Source: Alcanivorax sp. S6407
GTDB lineage: Bacteria > Pseudomonadota > Gammaproteobacteria > Pseudomonadales > Alcanivoracaceae
Assembly: GCF_023016115.1 (NCBI RefSeq)
Contig: NZ_JALKBH010000004.1
Span: forward strand, 561,768-625,767
Direction: 5' to 3'
Length of the DNA: 64,000 nt
This document shows positions 52,500 to 61,860 of the stretch, in pieces. Under the pieces are notes generated by a model that was not told the origin of the DNA, did no database searches, and saw only the letters and a program-made list of their open reading frames with translations. How positions within the stretch are numbered: the stretch's first letter is position 1; each line of letters begins with the position of its first letter. A program made the position numbers and the translations under genes.

Positions 52500-53600
52500 T
52501 CAGAGTCGCATGGGCATGACCACGTAGAGGGCCGCCTTGCTCTCGGGATCAAACACCAGGGCACTGGAATTGCTGTCACCCAGTTCCAGCTCGGCCTGGG
52601 TGCCGTTCATGGTGTTAAGCACATCCAGCAGGTAGCTGACGTTGAAGCCGATTTCCAGGGGCTGCCCATTGAAGTCCACGGACACTTCCTCTTCCGCTTC
52701 TTCCTGTTCCGGGTTGTTCGCCACGATACGCAGGCTGCCTTCTGCCAGCTGCACCCGCACACCACGGTATTTCTCGTTGGAAAGAATGGCCACGCGAGCC
52801 AGCGCCTGACGCAGGGTCTCGCGATCGGCAATGACGTGACGGGAGCCTTCCTTGGGGATCACGCGATCGTATTCCGGGAATTTGCCGTCCACCAGTTTGG
52901 AGGTAAAGGTGATGGCACCCACTACGATGCGAACATGATTACGGCCAATGGTAAGACGTGCCGCTTCCCCGGCATCACCCAGAATGCGAGACAGCTCCAT
53001 AACGCCCTTGCGAGGCAGGATCACTGAAGCTTCTTCTACTGGCGCTTCCAGCTCTGCATCACATAGCGCCAAGCGGTGACCATCAGTAGCCACCGCACGC
53101 AAGCGACCAGGCTTGAGCTCGAACAGCATGCCGTTCAGGTAATAGCGAACATCCTGCTGGGCCATAGAGAAAGCGGTGCGATCGATCAGGCTACGCAGCA
53201 CCCCGGGCTGGATATCCAGCGTGGATCCAGCGGCATCTTCGTCCTGGCTCGGAAACTCCGAAGCGGGCAGGGTAGAAAGGGTGAAACGGCTACGCCCGGA
53301 ACGCACCAGCATACGCTCACCATCCACCTCGAAGCGGATCTCGGCTTCCGCCGGCAGGCTCTTGGCAATGTCCACCAGCTTGCGTGCCGGTACCGTGGTT
53401 TCGCCCGGTTGTAATTCGCCTTCCAGCGCCAGGCGTGCCACCAGTTCCAGCTCCAGGTCGGTGCCGGTCATGGAAAGTTGGCCGTCCCCGACTTCCAGCA
53501 GGACGTTGGACAGCACCGGCAGTGTCTGCCGTTTTTCCACCACCGCCGCGACCTGCTGCAGAGGCTTGAGGAGCTGTTCTCTATTGATTGAGAATTTCAT
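52500..53600 (-). CDS. dnaN: DNA polymerase III beta sliding clamp
   Basis: 366 residues, as in E. coli. It opens MKFSINREQLLKPLQQVAAVV and has LPVLSNVLLEV, the three repeated clamp folds, YYLNGMLFEL, ATDGHRLALC and the C-terminal hydrophobic-cleft end YVVMPMRL. The dimer rings DNA and tethers polymerases. Follows dnaA by 54 bp and is probably co-transcribed with it. Confidence 0.98.
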   Translation of the reverse strand: MKFSINREQLLKPLQQVAAVVEKRQTLPVLSNVLLEVGDGQLSMTGTDLELELVARLALEGELQPGETTVPARKLVDIAKSLPAEAEIRFEVDGERMLVRSGRSRFTLSTLPASEFPSQDEDAAGSTLDIQPGVLRSLIDRTAFSMAQQDVRYYLNGMLFELKPGRLRAVATDGHRLALCDAELEAPVEEASVILPRKGVMELSRILGDAGEAARLTIGRNHVRIVVGAITFTSKLVDGKFPEYDRVIPKEGSRHVIADRETLRQALARVAILSNEKYRGVRVQLAEGSLRIVANNPEQEEAEEEVSVDFNGQPLEIGFNVSYLLDVLNTMNGTQAELELGDSNSSALVFDPESKAALYVVMPMRL

Positions 53601-53654
53601 CGCGCTTTCCCGTTCTGGTTATCTGGGGCTTACCCTTCCACTTTTATACCTTGC

Positions 53655-55064
53655 TCAGGACGTCAGCGTCCGTAACAGGTTCTGATAATCTTCTTCAATT
53701 TCCGGATTGGACTCTCGCAGTTCCAACACCTTGCGGCAGGCATGCAGCACCGTGGTGTGGTCTCGACCGCCAAAGTTCTCACCAATCTCTGGCAGGGAGT
53801 GGCTGGTCAACTCCTTGGACAGTGCCATGGCTACCTGGCGTGGACGCGCAACAGAGCGAGTACGGCGTGGTGACAGCAGGTCATTGATCTTGATCTTGTA
53901 GTACTCAGCCACGATACGCTGGATGTTATCAATGCTGATCTGGCGCGCCTGCAGGGCGATCAGATCCTTGAGCGCTTCCTTGATCAGGCCGATATCAATC
54001 TGCGCGCCAGTGAACCTCACATGGGCAATCACCCGGCGTAAAGCCCCTTCCAGCTCCCGTACATTAGAACGGATTCGCTGGGCAATAAAGAAGGCCGCAT
54101 CGTTGGGCAGATCCACCTTGGCCTCCTCGGCCTTCTTCTTGAGGATCGCCACCCGGGTTTCCAGTTCCGGCGGTTCCATGGGCTGGGAAAGGCCCCAGCC
54201 GAAGCGGCTTTTCAGGCGCTCTTCCAGACCATCCACTTCTTTGGGGAACTTGTCACAGGTCAGGATGATCTGCTGGCCATTCTCCAGCAACGCATTAAAC
54301 GTATGGAAAAACTCTTCCTGGGACTGCTCTTTTCCTGCAAAGAATTGAATATCATCAATCAGCAACGCATCCACACTGCGGTAGAAGCGCTTGAACTCAT
54401 TGATGGTCTTGTTACGCAGCGCAGAGATCATGTCCGCCACGAAGCGTTCACTGTGCAGGTAGACCACCTTGGCATTGGGGTTGCGACGGATCAGCTCATT
54501 GCCCACCGCATGCATCAGGTGGGTCTTGCCGAGGCCCACGCCTCCATATAACAGCAAGGGGTTATAGCCATGGCTGGCCGGATTCTCGGCTACCTGCTGG
54601 GCCGCTGCTGCCGCCATACGGTTGGACTTGCCTTCCACAAAGGTTGCAAAGGTAAATCCGGTATTGAGGTTACTGCGATGCTTGCGGGCGCCACCGACTT
54701 CCCCCTGCGGGGCCGCCATGCGTGGCTCCGCAGGCTCAGGAGTACGCACTGGCCCAGAGGACGTCGCAGGAGCGCTGCTGACGGGCTGTGGAGCAGGGGC
54801 TGGTGCGGGAGTTCGGCTTGACCCCACCTCCAGACGAAGATGGGGCAGGGCGCCGGTCTGCATCTCGCCCAGCACCTCGCCAATGCGCTCCAGGTACTTG
54901 TCGCGCACCCAGTCCACTACAAAGCGATTGGGGGCAAAGAGAGTCAGCTCTGCGCCATCTGCGGAAGCTGCCACCTGAAGGGGCCGAATCCACATGTTGT
55001 ACTGCTGCGACGGCAACTCGTCCTCAAGCCGCGTCAGACAGCGTTGCCAGAGCTCCTCAGACAC
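53655..55064 (-). CDS. dnaA: chromosomal replication initiator DnaA
   Basis: 469 residues with a GTG start; AAGGCGG lies upstream. Domain I (1-75, [22 protein letters not shown]), a proline/alanine-rich domain II (about 100-135), the AAA+ domain with Walker [16 protein letters not shown] and Walker [10 protein letters not shown], and the domain IV helix-turn-helix [20 protein letters not shown] that reads DnaA boxes. First gene of the dnaA-dnaN unit, next to oriC. Confidence 0.98.
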   Translation of the reverse strand: MSEELWQRCLTRLEDELPSQQYNMWIRPLQVAASADGAELTLFAPNRFVVDWVRDKYLERIGEVLGEMQTGALPHLRLEVGSSRTPAPAPAPQPVSSAPATSSGPVRTPEPAEPRMAAPQGEVGGARKHRSNLNTGFTFATFVEGKSNRMAAAAAQQVAENPASHGYNPLLLYGGVGLGKTHLMHAVGNELIRRNPNAKVVYLHSERFVADMISALRNKTINEFKRFYRSVDALLIDDIQFFAGKEQSQEEFFHTFNALLENGQQIILTCDKFPKEVDGLEERLKSRFGWGLSQPMEPPELETRVAILKKKAEEAKVDLPNDAAFFIAQRIRSNVRELEGALRRVIAHVRFTGAQIDIGLIKEALKDLIALQARQISIDNIQRIVAEYYKIKINDLLSPRRTRSVARPRQVAMALSKELTSHSLPEIGENFGGRDHTTVLHACRKVLELRESNPEIEEDYQNLLRTLTS

Positions 55065-55145
55065 AAAACCGCCTTGCTCAAAAAGAAATGAATGGAGGGG
55101 TCAAACCCCCGAATCGAGCCAGCCATTCTACCCTCAGAATCGCAC

Positions 55146-55440
55146 ATCTATCCACAGGCTCACGGGCATTTTTTTCCTTGACTTCCCTGTGGATAACCAG
55201 GGCCATAACCCTGTGAAGGAGGGCAGGGACAACCCGGTGGAAAACTGCGTGGATGAGTTATACCCACATTTAATGACAACCCGTCCCCGCGCGCCCCCCA
55301 GCTGTTACACATACTCATACGCAAGTTATCATTGTCTCAACCTGTTGAAATAAAAGGGGAATAATGAGTTATCCACGAAAACCGGCTTCCCTTATAACTA
55401 CTAATACAATCAATAAATACTTAAATAATTTAATTCTATT
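55146..55440. other. replication origin (oriC) candidate
   Basis: DnaA boxes: CTATCCACA (55148, 8/9), TGTGGATAA (55189, perfect, reverse), CGTGGATGA (55248, 7/9, reverse) and TTATCCACG (55369, 8/9). Next to the last box is an AT-rich stretch (55389-55440: TTATAACTACTAATACAATC, then AATAAATACTTAAATAATTT) fit for unwinding. The dnaA-rpmH position is that of the Pseudomonas oriC. The 300 bp from 55441 to rpmH hold a CAACATGTTG palindrome region and the rpmH promoter; a 73-codon minus frame there is not credible. Confidence 0.88.
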
Positions 55441-55802
55441 AACACTGGCCGTTTCAGAGAGGCCATACCAGGCGAAAAGTCGATGACCCCCTCCCTTTAA
55501 ATTGAACCTGGTCCGCAATCAGAGCTTTGCCGTACCGTTCGATGAGAACACCATTGAACTGCAGGCTGTCCTTCCCGATACGGCTCCCCATGCAGAGACA
55601 GATCAGTGATTTCGCAAAGGATAGGATATGCACGAACGCTCTGATTCCGCTTGTAAGCGCGGTTAACCACAACATGTTGTGATGGCCCGATAACCCTGCA
55701 GATTTACTGGCGTTGAACAGCGATTACCCATTGACACTGATCAGCCTATTCCCTAGACTTACCGCCCTTCTGAAATGCTGTTACTAGCACAGGTAAGCGA
55801 AC

Positions 55803-55937
55803 ATGAAACGTACATTCCAGCCCAGCGTACTCAAGCGCAAGCGTGCCCACGGTTTCCGTGCCCGCATGGCCACCAAGAACGGTCGCAAGATTCTGGCCGC
55901 TCGTCGTGCCAAGGGTCGTAAGCGGTTGGCTGCCTAA
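55803..55937 (+). CDS. rpmH: 50S ribosomal protein L34
   Basis: 44 residues, [20 protein letters not shown] and [20 protein letters not shown], ending RLAA; essentially the universal L34 sequence. First gene of the rpmH-rnpA-yidC-mnmE series on the plus strand. Confidence 0.98.
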
Positions 55938-55974
55938 GCCAACCGTTTTACCCGTCCCTCCGGCAGAGGTAACT

Positions 55975-56340
55975 GTGCCCGGCTCCCAGGCCTTTACCCG
56001 CCAACTCCGACTTCTTACCGGTAGCCAATATCAGACCGTCTTTGACCACTCCAAATGGAAGGTGGGCAATGCGGCCTTTCTGTTGCTGGCAACGCCCAGT
56101 GATCAGCCCCTCCCGCGATTGGGTCTGGTGATTGGTCGCAAACGCGCCAAGCGTGCGGTAGACCGGGCCTGCGTCAAACGTCGTGCCCGCGAACAGTTCC
56201 GACTGCGTCAGCAGGAACTGGCCGGCCTGGACATTATTCTGCTGGTCCGCGGCCGTGTGGATCACCCGGATCCTGCTCTGGTTACCCTTCAGCTTGGTCA
56301 ACTATTCGACAAGCTGCTTGCTAAGTGCCGGCAAGCTTGA
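55975..56340 (+). CDS. rnpA: ribonuclease P protein component
   Basis: 121 residues from a GTG start (MPGSQAFTRQLRLLTGSQYQ) with AGAGGT upstream; the longer frame runs back into rpmH out of phase. The RNR motif region reads KRAVDRACVKRRAREQFRLR, preceded by RLGLVIGRKRAKRAV. It helps the RNase P RNA mature tRNA 5' ends. 37 bp after rpmH. Confidence 0.95.
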   Translation: MPGSQAFTRQLRLLTGSQYQTVFDHSKWKVGNAAFLLLATPSDQPLPRLGLVIGRKRAKRAVDRACVKRRAREQFRLRQQELAGLDIILLVRGRVDHPDPALVTLQLGQLFDKLLAKCRQA

Positions 56341-56380
56341 GAAACTGCGGCCCGTTTTTCACGCCACTGACTAGCCATTT

Positions 56381-58111
56381 ATGGAAATCCAGCGCGCTCT
56401 CGTGATCACCGGCATTGCCGTCGTCTCCTACCTGATGATTCAGGCCTGGCAGAAGGACTATGCCAACCCCGCCACTCCCACTCCGGTAGAGCAGGTTGCC
56501 GAAACCAATGGGCTACCAGGCGATGATTTGCCAGCTCCCCAGGTGGAAGACAGCACTGTACCTGAGGCACCGGCAGAAACCGCGACGGTAACCGCCCCAG
56601 CAGCAGAAAGTGACCAGACGGCAGCTGTGTCAGTGCGGCCCATCGCCGTCAGCACCGATGTGCTGCGGATCGAGATTGATCCCCGCGGTGGTGACATCGT
56701 TCGACTGGCTCTGCCGGATTACCCCAACCATATCGAGACCCCGGATCAGCCCTTCGTGCTGATGCAGCAGGCCTCCGACATGACCTATGTGGCTCAGAGT
56801 GGTCTGGTAGGCAAGAACGGTACGGATTCCAGCAAGGGCCGCCCACAGTGGTCTTCCCGTCTCGACAGCTATGCGCTGGCTGACGGTGATAATGAACTGA
56901 ACGTGGATCTTACCCTCACCCAGGACAATGGCGCCGAAATCATCAAGCGCTATACCTTCGAACGGGGCAGCTACCTGGTGCGTGTCAGCCACATTGTCCG
57001 CAACCGTGGCGAGAGCGATTGGTCCGGCTCACTGTACGGTCAGATCAAGCGTGATGGCAGTGATGATCCAGGCACCGCCAAGGGCGGCTTTGTGCCCATG
57101 CCCACCTACCTGGGCGCAGCCTACTGGGATTCCGAAAAGCCCTACAACAAGCTCAAGTTTGACGACATGCAGGAAGAGCCTCTCAACCTGACCGTCAATG
57201 GCGGCTGGCTGGCCATGGTTCAGCACTACTTCGTGTCGGCCTGGATTCCGGATCCGCAGCAGCGTAATCACTATTCCAGTGTCTACCTGCCCAAGCGTGA
57301 CCAGTACCTGCTACGCTTCGTCAGCCCCACCGTGACTGTGGCCCCGGGCGAAGAGAAAGCGCTCTACGCCGAGTTCTACGCCGGTCCCAAGCAGCAGGAC
57401 AACCTGGCTGCCATTTCCGGTGGCCTGGACATGACAGTGGACTATGGCTGGCTGTGGTTCATTGCCCAGCCCATTTTTGCCCTGCTGGTGTTCCTGCAGA
57501 GTGGCAAGGTATCCGTGTTCGGTATGGATATCGATGTGGGCTTCGGCGTGGTCAACTGGGGTGTGGCGATTATCCTGCTGACCTTCATCATCAAGGCCAT
57601 CTTCTTCAAGCTCAGTGCTACCAGCTATCGCTCCATGGCGAAGATGCGCAAGGTCGCGCCCGAGATGCAGCGCATCAAGGAGCAGCACAAGAACGATCGC
57701 CAGAAGGCGCAGATGGAAACCATGAAGCTGTTCCAGCGCGAGAAGATCAATCCGCTGGGTGGCTGTCTACCCATGCTGGTGCAGATGCCGGTGTTCATCT
57801 CCCTGTACTACGTACTGCTGGAATCGGTAGAACTGCGTCAGGCGCCGTTCTTCCTGTGGATCAATGACCTGTCAGTAATGGATCCCTACTTTGTCCTGCC
57901 GATCCTGATGGGCGCTTCCATGTTCCTGCAGACCCGCCTCAACCCGACCCCTGCAGATCCCATGCAGGCCCAGGTGATGAAGTGGATGCCGGTGGCCTTC
58001 TCCGTGTTCATGCTGTGGTTCCCGGCCGGCCTGGTGCTGTACTGGCTGACCAACAACATCCTTTCCATCGCCCAGCAGTGGGTGATCACCAAGAACATCG
58101 AGAAGGGCTGA
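56381..58111 (+). CDS. yidC: membrane protein insertase YidC
   Basis: 576 residues. N-terminal signal-anchor (LVITGIAVVSYLMIQAWQKD), a proline/alanine/glutamate-rich stretch (30-85), the large periplasmic beta-sandwich domain (about 90-340), then the conserved five-helix insertase core (GWLWFIAQPIFALLVFLQ; NWGVAIILLTFIIKAIFFKL; GGCLPMLVQMPVFISLYYVL). Inserts proteins alone or with SecYEG. It starts 40 bp after rnpA, so the usual yidD gene between them is missing. Confidence 0.97.
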   Translation: MEIQRALVITGIAVVSYLMIQAWQKDYANPATPTPVEQVAETNGLPGDDLPAPQVEDSTVPEAPAETATVTAPAAESDQTAAVSVRPIAVSTDVLRIEIDPRGGDIVRLALPDYPNHIETPDQPFVLMQQASDMTYVAQSGLVGKNGTDSSKGRPQWSSRLDSYALADGDNELNVDLTLTQDNGAEIIKRYTFERGSYLVRVSHIVRNRGESDWSGSLYGQIKRDGSDDPGTAKGGFVPMPTYLGAAYWDSEKPYNKLKFDDMQEEPLNLTVNGGWLAMVQHYFVSAWIPDPQQRNHYSSVYLPKRDQYLLRFVSPTVTVAPGEEKALYAEFYAGPKQQDNLAAISGGLDMTVDYGWLWFIAQPIFALLVFLQSGKVSVFGMDIDVGFGVVNWGVAIILLTFIIKAIFFKLSATSYRSMAKMRKVAPEMQRIKEQHKNDRQKAQMETMKLFQREKINPLGGCLPMLVQMPVFISLYYVLLESVELRQAPFFLWINDLSVMDPYFVLPILMGASMFLQTRLNPTPADPMQAQVMKWMPVAFSVFMLWFPAGLVLYWLTNNILSIAQQWVITKNIEKG

Positions 58112-58112
58112 G

Positions 58113-58264
58113 AGTAGCAAGCTTCAAGCTGCAAGCTACAAGGCGCGAGCGGATGGGGAGCCACACAAGGCACTCTTTCCCCGCGCCGCGAGCCTTTTAA
58201 CTTCGTGACATTTAGCCCTTTTTCGGGTTTCCTTGCGGCTTGAAGCTTGTCGCTTGTAGCTGCC
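58113..58264. repeat. heptad fold-back element between yidC and mnmE
   Basis: Left arm starts 1 nt after the yidC stop (AGTAGCAAGCTTCAAGCTGC then AAGCTACAAGGCGCG); right arm CCTTGCGGCTTGAAGCTTGT then CGCTTGTAGCTGCC ends 6 nt before the mnmE ATG. Core CCCCGCGCCGCGAG. The element fills the whole gap and replaces any normal ribosome site for mnmE. Confidence 0.88.
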
Positions 58265-58270
58265 TTTTCC

Positions 58271-59641
58271 ATGTCGAATACTAGCCAGGACACCATTGTT
58301 GCCATTGCTACCGCACCCGGTCGGGGTGGGGTGGGTGTGGTGCGCTTGTCCGGGCCCCAGGTATTAGCCATCGCAAAAGTCATCTGCGGTGATCGTGAGC
58401 TGACACCGCGTATGGCTCATTTCGCCCGCTTCCGGGATGCGGCCGGTGAGGTTATCGACGAAGGGCTGGCAATATACTTCCCGGCCCCTAATTCCTTCAC
58501 CGGGGAAGAGGTGGTGGAGCTGCAGGGGCACGGTGGCCCGGTGATCCTCGATCTGTTGGTCAAGGCCTGTATTGATGCCGGTGCCCGTCAGGCCCGTGCC
58601 GGGGAATTCTCCCAGCGCGCCTTCCTCAACGACAAGATGGACCTGACCCAGGCGGAAGCCATTGCCGATCTGATCGATGCCGGGACTGAGGCCTCTGCCC
58701 GCGCCGCCCTGCATTCCCTGCAGGGGGCCTTTTCCAATGAAGTAAACCAGCTGGTGGAAGACCTGATCGGTCTGCGCATCTATGTGGAGGCGGCCATCGA
58801 CTTCCCGGAAGAGGAAATCGACTTTCTCTCCGATGGCAAGGTGGCTGGTGATCTGAATGCGGTTTATCAACAGGCCGAAAAAGTGCTGGATGAAGCCCGT
58901 CAGGGCCGACTGGTGCGCGAAGGCATGACCCTTGTGATCGCCGGCAAACCCAATGCCGGCAAGTCCTCCCTGATGAATGCCCTGGCCGGCTTCGATGCGG
59001 CCATCGTCACCGACATTGCCGGCACCACCCGGGATGTCCTGCGCGAAGCCATCCAGCTGGACGGTATGCCGCTCAACCTGATCGATACCGCCGGCCTGCG
59101 GGAAAGTGGTGATGTGGTGGAGCAAGAAGGCATCCGCCGTGCCTACGCCGAGATGAAAAAGGCCGATCGCTTGCTGGTCATGGTCGATTCCCGGGAAGGT
59201 GGAATCGACCCACAAGATATCCACAGCTTGCTACCACAGAGTCAACAGCAGCTGGAAAACCTCGATCTTCCGGTTACTGTGATCCTCAACAAGGCGGATC
59301 TGTCGGGATTGGCCACAGGCCAGGCCGATAACGGAACCTTTGTGCTGTCTGCCTCGACAGGTGAGGGGTTGCCTGAATTGCGCGATCATCTCAAAGCCGT
59401 GGCCGGCTATCAGGGGGAGGGGCAAAGCCGCTTCTCCGCCCGCCGCCGTCATATCACCGCCCTCGAACAGGCTCTCGGGGCGCTGGACAACGGCAAGGCC
59501 CAGCTGCATGGCCATGCCGCCGGCGAACTCCTGGCCGAAGACCTGCGCGCCGCCCAGAAAGCCCTGGAAGAAATTACCGGTGCCTTCACCGCCGACGACC
59601 TGCTAGGCCGCATCTTCTCTTCCTTCTGTATCGGGAAATAG
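58271..59641 (+). CDS. mnmE: tRNA modification GTPase MnmE
   Basis: 456 residues from ATG 58271. N-terminal tetrahydrofolate-binding domain ([22 protein letters not shown]), helical domain, G domain ([36 protein letters not shown]) and the C-terminal FCIGK with the conserved cysteine. With MnmG it modifies U34 of tRNAs. The ATG lies 6 nt after a heptad arm and lacks a clear Shine-Dalgarno sequence. Confidence 0.97.
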   Translation: MSNTSQDTIVAIATAPGRGGVGVVRLSGPQVLAIAKVICGDRELTPRMAHFARFRDAAGEVIDEGLAIYFPAPNSFTGEEVVELQGHGGPVILDLLVKACIDAGARQARAGEFSQRAFLNDKMDLTQAEAIADLIDAGTEASARAALHSLQGAFSNEVNQLVEDLIGLRIYVEAAIDFPEEEIDFLSDGKVAGDLNAVYQQAEKVLDEARQGRLVREGMTLVIAGKPNAGKSSLMNALAGFDAAIVTDIAGTTRDVLREAIQLDGMPLNLIDTAGLRESGDVVEQEGIRRAYAEMKKADRLLVMVDSREGGIDPQDIHSLLPQSQQQLENLDLPVTVILNKADLSGLATGQADNGTFVLSASTGEGLPELRDHLKAVAGYQGEGQSRFSARRRHITALEQALGALDNGKAQLHGHAAGELLAEDLRAAQKALEEITGAFTADDLLGRIFSSFCIGK

Positions 59642-59648
59642 CAGGCCA

Positions 59649-59672
59649 AACGCTGGATGCCTGAGGCCTGAC
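59649..59672. repeat. weak heptad array behind mnmE
   Basis: AACGCTG, GATGCCT, GAGGCCT, GACACAG, starting 7 nt after the mnmE stop. Degenerate; included because its position fits the general pattern. The remaining 250 bp to the next gene are AT-rich and hold a TTGATCNNTGTTTGATCA-like partial palindrome (59804-59820), otherwise nothing clear. Confidence 0.45.
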
Positions 59673-59918
59673 ACAGAAATCCCCTCGATTCTCCCTCTGG
59701 GAGTATGAAAGCCTCAATCCTGACTCCCCCGTTTATCGGATTGTGACTAATCAGTCACCTTTAAAATCAATAACATAAAGTTGCGTATACAAAATGTTTA
59801 ACATTGATCGTTGTTTGATCAGTGCGCCCCTCGGTATCTATGTAAGCAAAGAAAAAGTCTGCAAGCAGCCCATGGCAGACAACCAATAAGAATAAGAGAA
59901 AGCATAAGGAGAGGCGGG

Positions 59919-61850
59919 ATGACTCAGTCGCATCACCGCACAGGGAGATTACGCAGTAGCCTTCGAGCACTCATGCTTGGCGGACTCTCGTTGTTGCCAA
60001 CCACCAGCCTGGCCGCCCTTGAGCAGCTGGACGATGCCGCCATGGCCGATGTCAGTGGTGCGGGCATTGCCCTGGGCTTTGAAGACTTCCGCTGGCTCAC
60101 CAAACCCACCAGTTATTACGAGCAGATGGGCACGGCTCCCATCGGCGCTACCAGCTTTCAGCGTGCCGACATGCGTTGGTACGGCTTGAGCATTACCGCT
60201 ATCGGCGAGGGTACCGGTGGTGCCGCAGGGAATGTGGGGTTTCATTGGGACCAGTCAGGCAGCAGTTTCGGTACCGCCTGTACCAGTGGTGGACTGGCCT
60301 GCCCACTTGGCGGTCAGATCGCCAATTTTGCTCCCTTTGATAATCCCTATGTGCTGCGTGCCTATGCTCCCCTTGGTTATCACTACGACGGCACCTTGCT
60401 GAACGCCAATCCTGATAACCCTGACAAGACGGTCTACGAATATATCGCGCCGACCAATCAGCCTTACTACAACTTTGCCTTTATGGGCGAGATCGAGGCT
60501 GGAAGAACCGCCCCGAATGAATATCTAACGGCGCAAAATATGCCGGCGGGTGTCACCGGTGATGCAGGGGAATTTCTAAAAAGCCAGACCTTGATTCAGG
60601 GCAACGCGGCCGGGTCCGTGTTCCGTATGTTCCAGCATACCCAGCCGGGTAACGAAACCTTCGCGATCATGTATCACAGTCACCTGCGAGGGGATTTCCG
60701 ATTCTCGGCTGGCCAGGATGCCAGATCATCCAGTGATGAGGTTGGCGTTCCTGTCATATTTGATGAACAGGAAGGGCTTCACTTCAAGAATGTGGAAGCC
60801 TATGTGGCATTGGGTCAGCACTTCTATCAGGCACTGACACTGGATGCCGTTCCCAACCAGGACGGGAATTTCATTATGGAAATCCCGTTCCTTCGTGACC
60901 CCTCTTCGAGTCCCTACGATCAGCTCAATAATGCACAGCGACATTTCTATACCTATGCCGTAGACGAAGATCTGGTTCGTGGCAGTTATGTATTGGGTGG
61001 AACGAGTTATGAAAACGGTGTGGCAGGCTATATCACTGCACGGCTTGCCTATTTGCACAACATTGGAAGTCCCAACGTATCGGATTACGAACAATATATT
61101 GTTAGCCAGCATGGGGGGGCTTTATACGATGGATTTTCGGGTGCAGAAGCCTGGCTTGCCCAATACAACACTACCCATGGCTATTCCCGCTGGGGGGACT
61201 GGACGACATGTCGTGGTATAGGTTGCCCGGATATGCATGGTGTTGGTGCCGCTTCACCTGTTTCCCACCCGGATCGTAATACCTATAACAGCACCACTGA
61301 CGGAATGTTCTTTCGCAAGTGTACAAACTGCGATGACTTTGATGCCTTCGCCTATCTTTTGACGGCAGTAGATGTGCGTCCCGGGAATAGCCAGTTCACT
61401 TGTCCAGGTGGAGAAGAGTGTACTGCAGATGGTTATACGCCAAGAGGTGTTACCGCTAACAGAAATAACGGACTGACATTGCATGACGATTCCTATAACG
61501 CGAATGGTCGATATTACGCGAGGTCCGATAGCTGCACAGCAACCACCGGAGACCCTTACCGTTGTGGCTATGGGGGGAGTTACTCAGTAGATGCAGGGTC
61601 AGCGCATGTATATGTGGCTGGCAAAGTAGACCCCTCAACCACATTCGGTGTTGCTAGCCGTCCTTACACAAGAGAGATCCAAACCAGTTCATCCGGGTGC
61701 GGGCTTTTCTGGTCTCAACCTTGTTATGGACCTGAACTTGCGGGGATACCCGTTATCCGTACCGATGTGGTGAACATTGGCGACTCCCGCATTGAAGGTC
61801 TACAGATGAACTATATGAAGTTTACCAGTTACGGAGCAGGGAGCCCGTAA
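59919..61850 (+). CDS. secreted protein 1 of a three-gene operon, unknown
   Basis: 643 residues from ATG 59919 (AAGGAGAG 7-13 nt upstream). Arginine-rich signal peptide ending SLA at about 32. Directly after it comes LEQLDDAAMADVSGAGIAL (34-52). The rest is beta-rich and glycine/asparagine-rich, with several cysteine pairs (KCTNCDDF; CPGGEEC; SSGCGLFWSQPC) that suggest disulfides in the periplasm or at the surface. The C-terminus GDSRIEGLQMNYMKFTSYGA may be a strand repeat. Not recognised; the N-terminal motif recalls pilus-system proteins of the Acinetobacter Fil type, from memory only. Confidence 0.72.
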   Translation: MTQSHHRTGRLRSSLRALMLGGLSLLPTTSLAALEQLDDAAMADVSGAGIALGFEDFRWLTKPTSYYEQMGTAPIGATSFQRADMRWYGLSITAIGEGTGGAAGNVGFHWDQSGSSFGTACTSGGLACPLGGQIANFAPFDNPYVLRAYAPLGYHYDGTLLNANPDNPDKTVYEYIAPTNQPYYNFAFMGEIEAGRTAPNEYLTAQNMPAGVTGDAGEFLKSQTLIQGNAAGSVFRMFQHTQPGNETFAIMYHSHLRGDFRFSAGQDARSSSDEVGVPVIFDEQEGLHFKNVEAYVALGQHFYQALTLDAVPNQDGNFIMEIPFLRDPSSSPYDQLNNAQRHFYTYAVDEDLVRGSYVLGGTSYENGVAGYITARLAYLHNIGSPNVSDYEQYIVSQHGGALYDGFSGAEAWLAQYNTTHGYSRWGDWTTCRGIGCPDMHGVGAASPVSHPDRNTYNSTTDGMFFRKCTNCDDFDAFAYLLTAVDVRPGNSQFTCPGGEECTADGYTPRGVTANRNNGLTLHDDSYNANGRYYARSDSCTATTGDPYRCGYGGSYSVDAGSAHVYVAGKVDPSTTFGVASRPYTREIQTSSSGCGLFWSQPCYGPELAGIPVIRTDVVNIGDSRIEGLQMNYMKFTSYGAGSP

Positions 61851-61860
61851 GGGGAAACGT

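Noticed and set aside
55454..55675. 73-codon minus frame between oriC and rpmH
   Set aside because: No ribosome site, no recognisable fold, lies in the rpmH promoter region.
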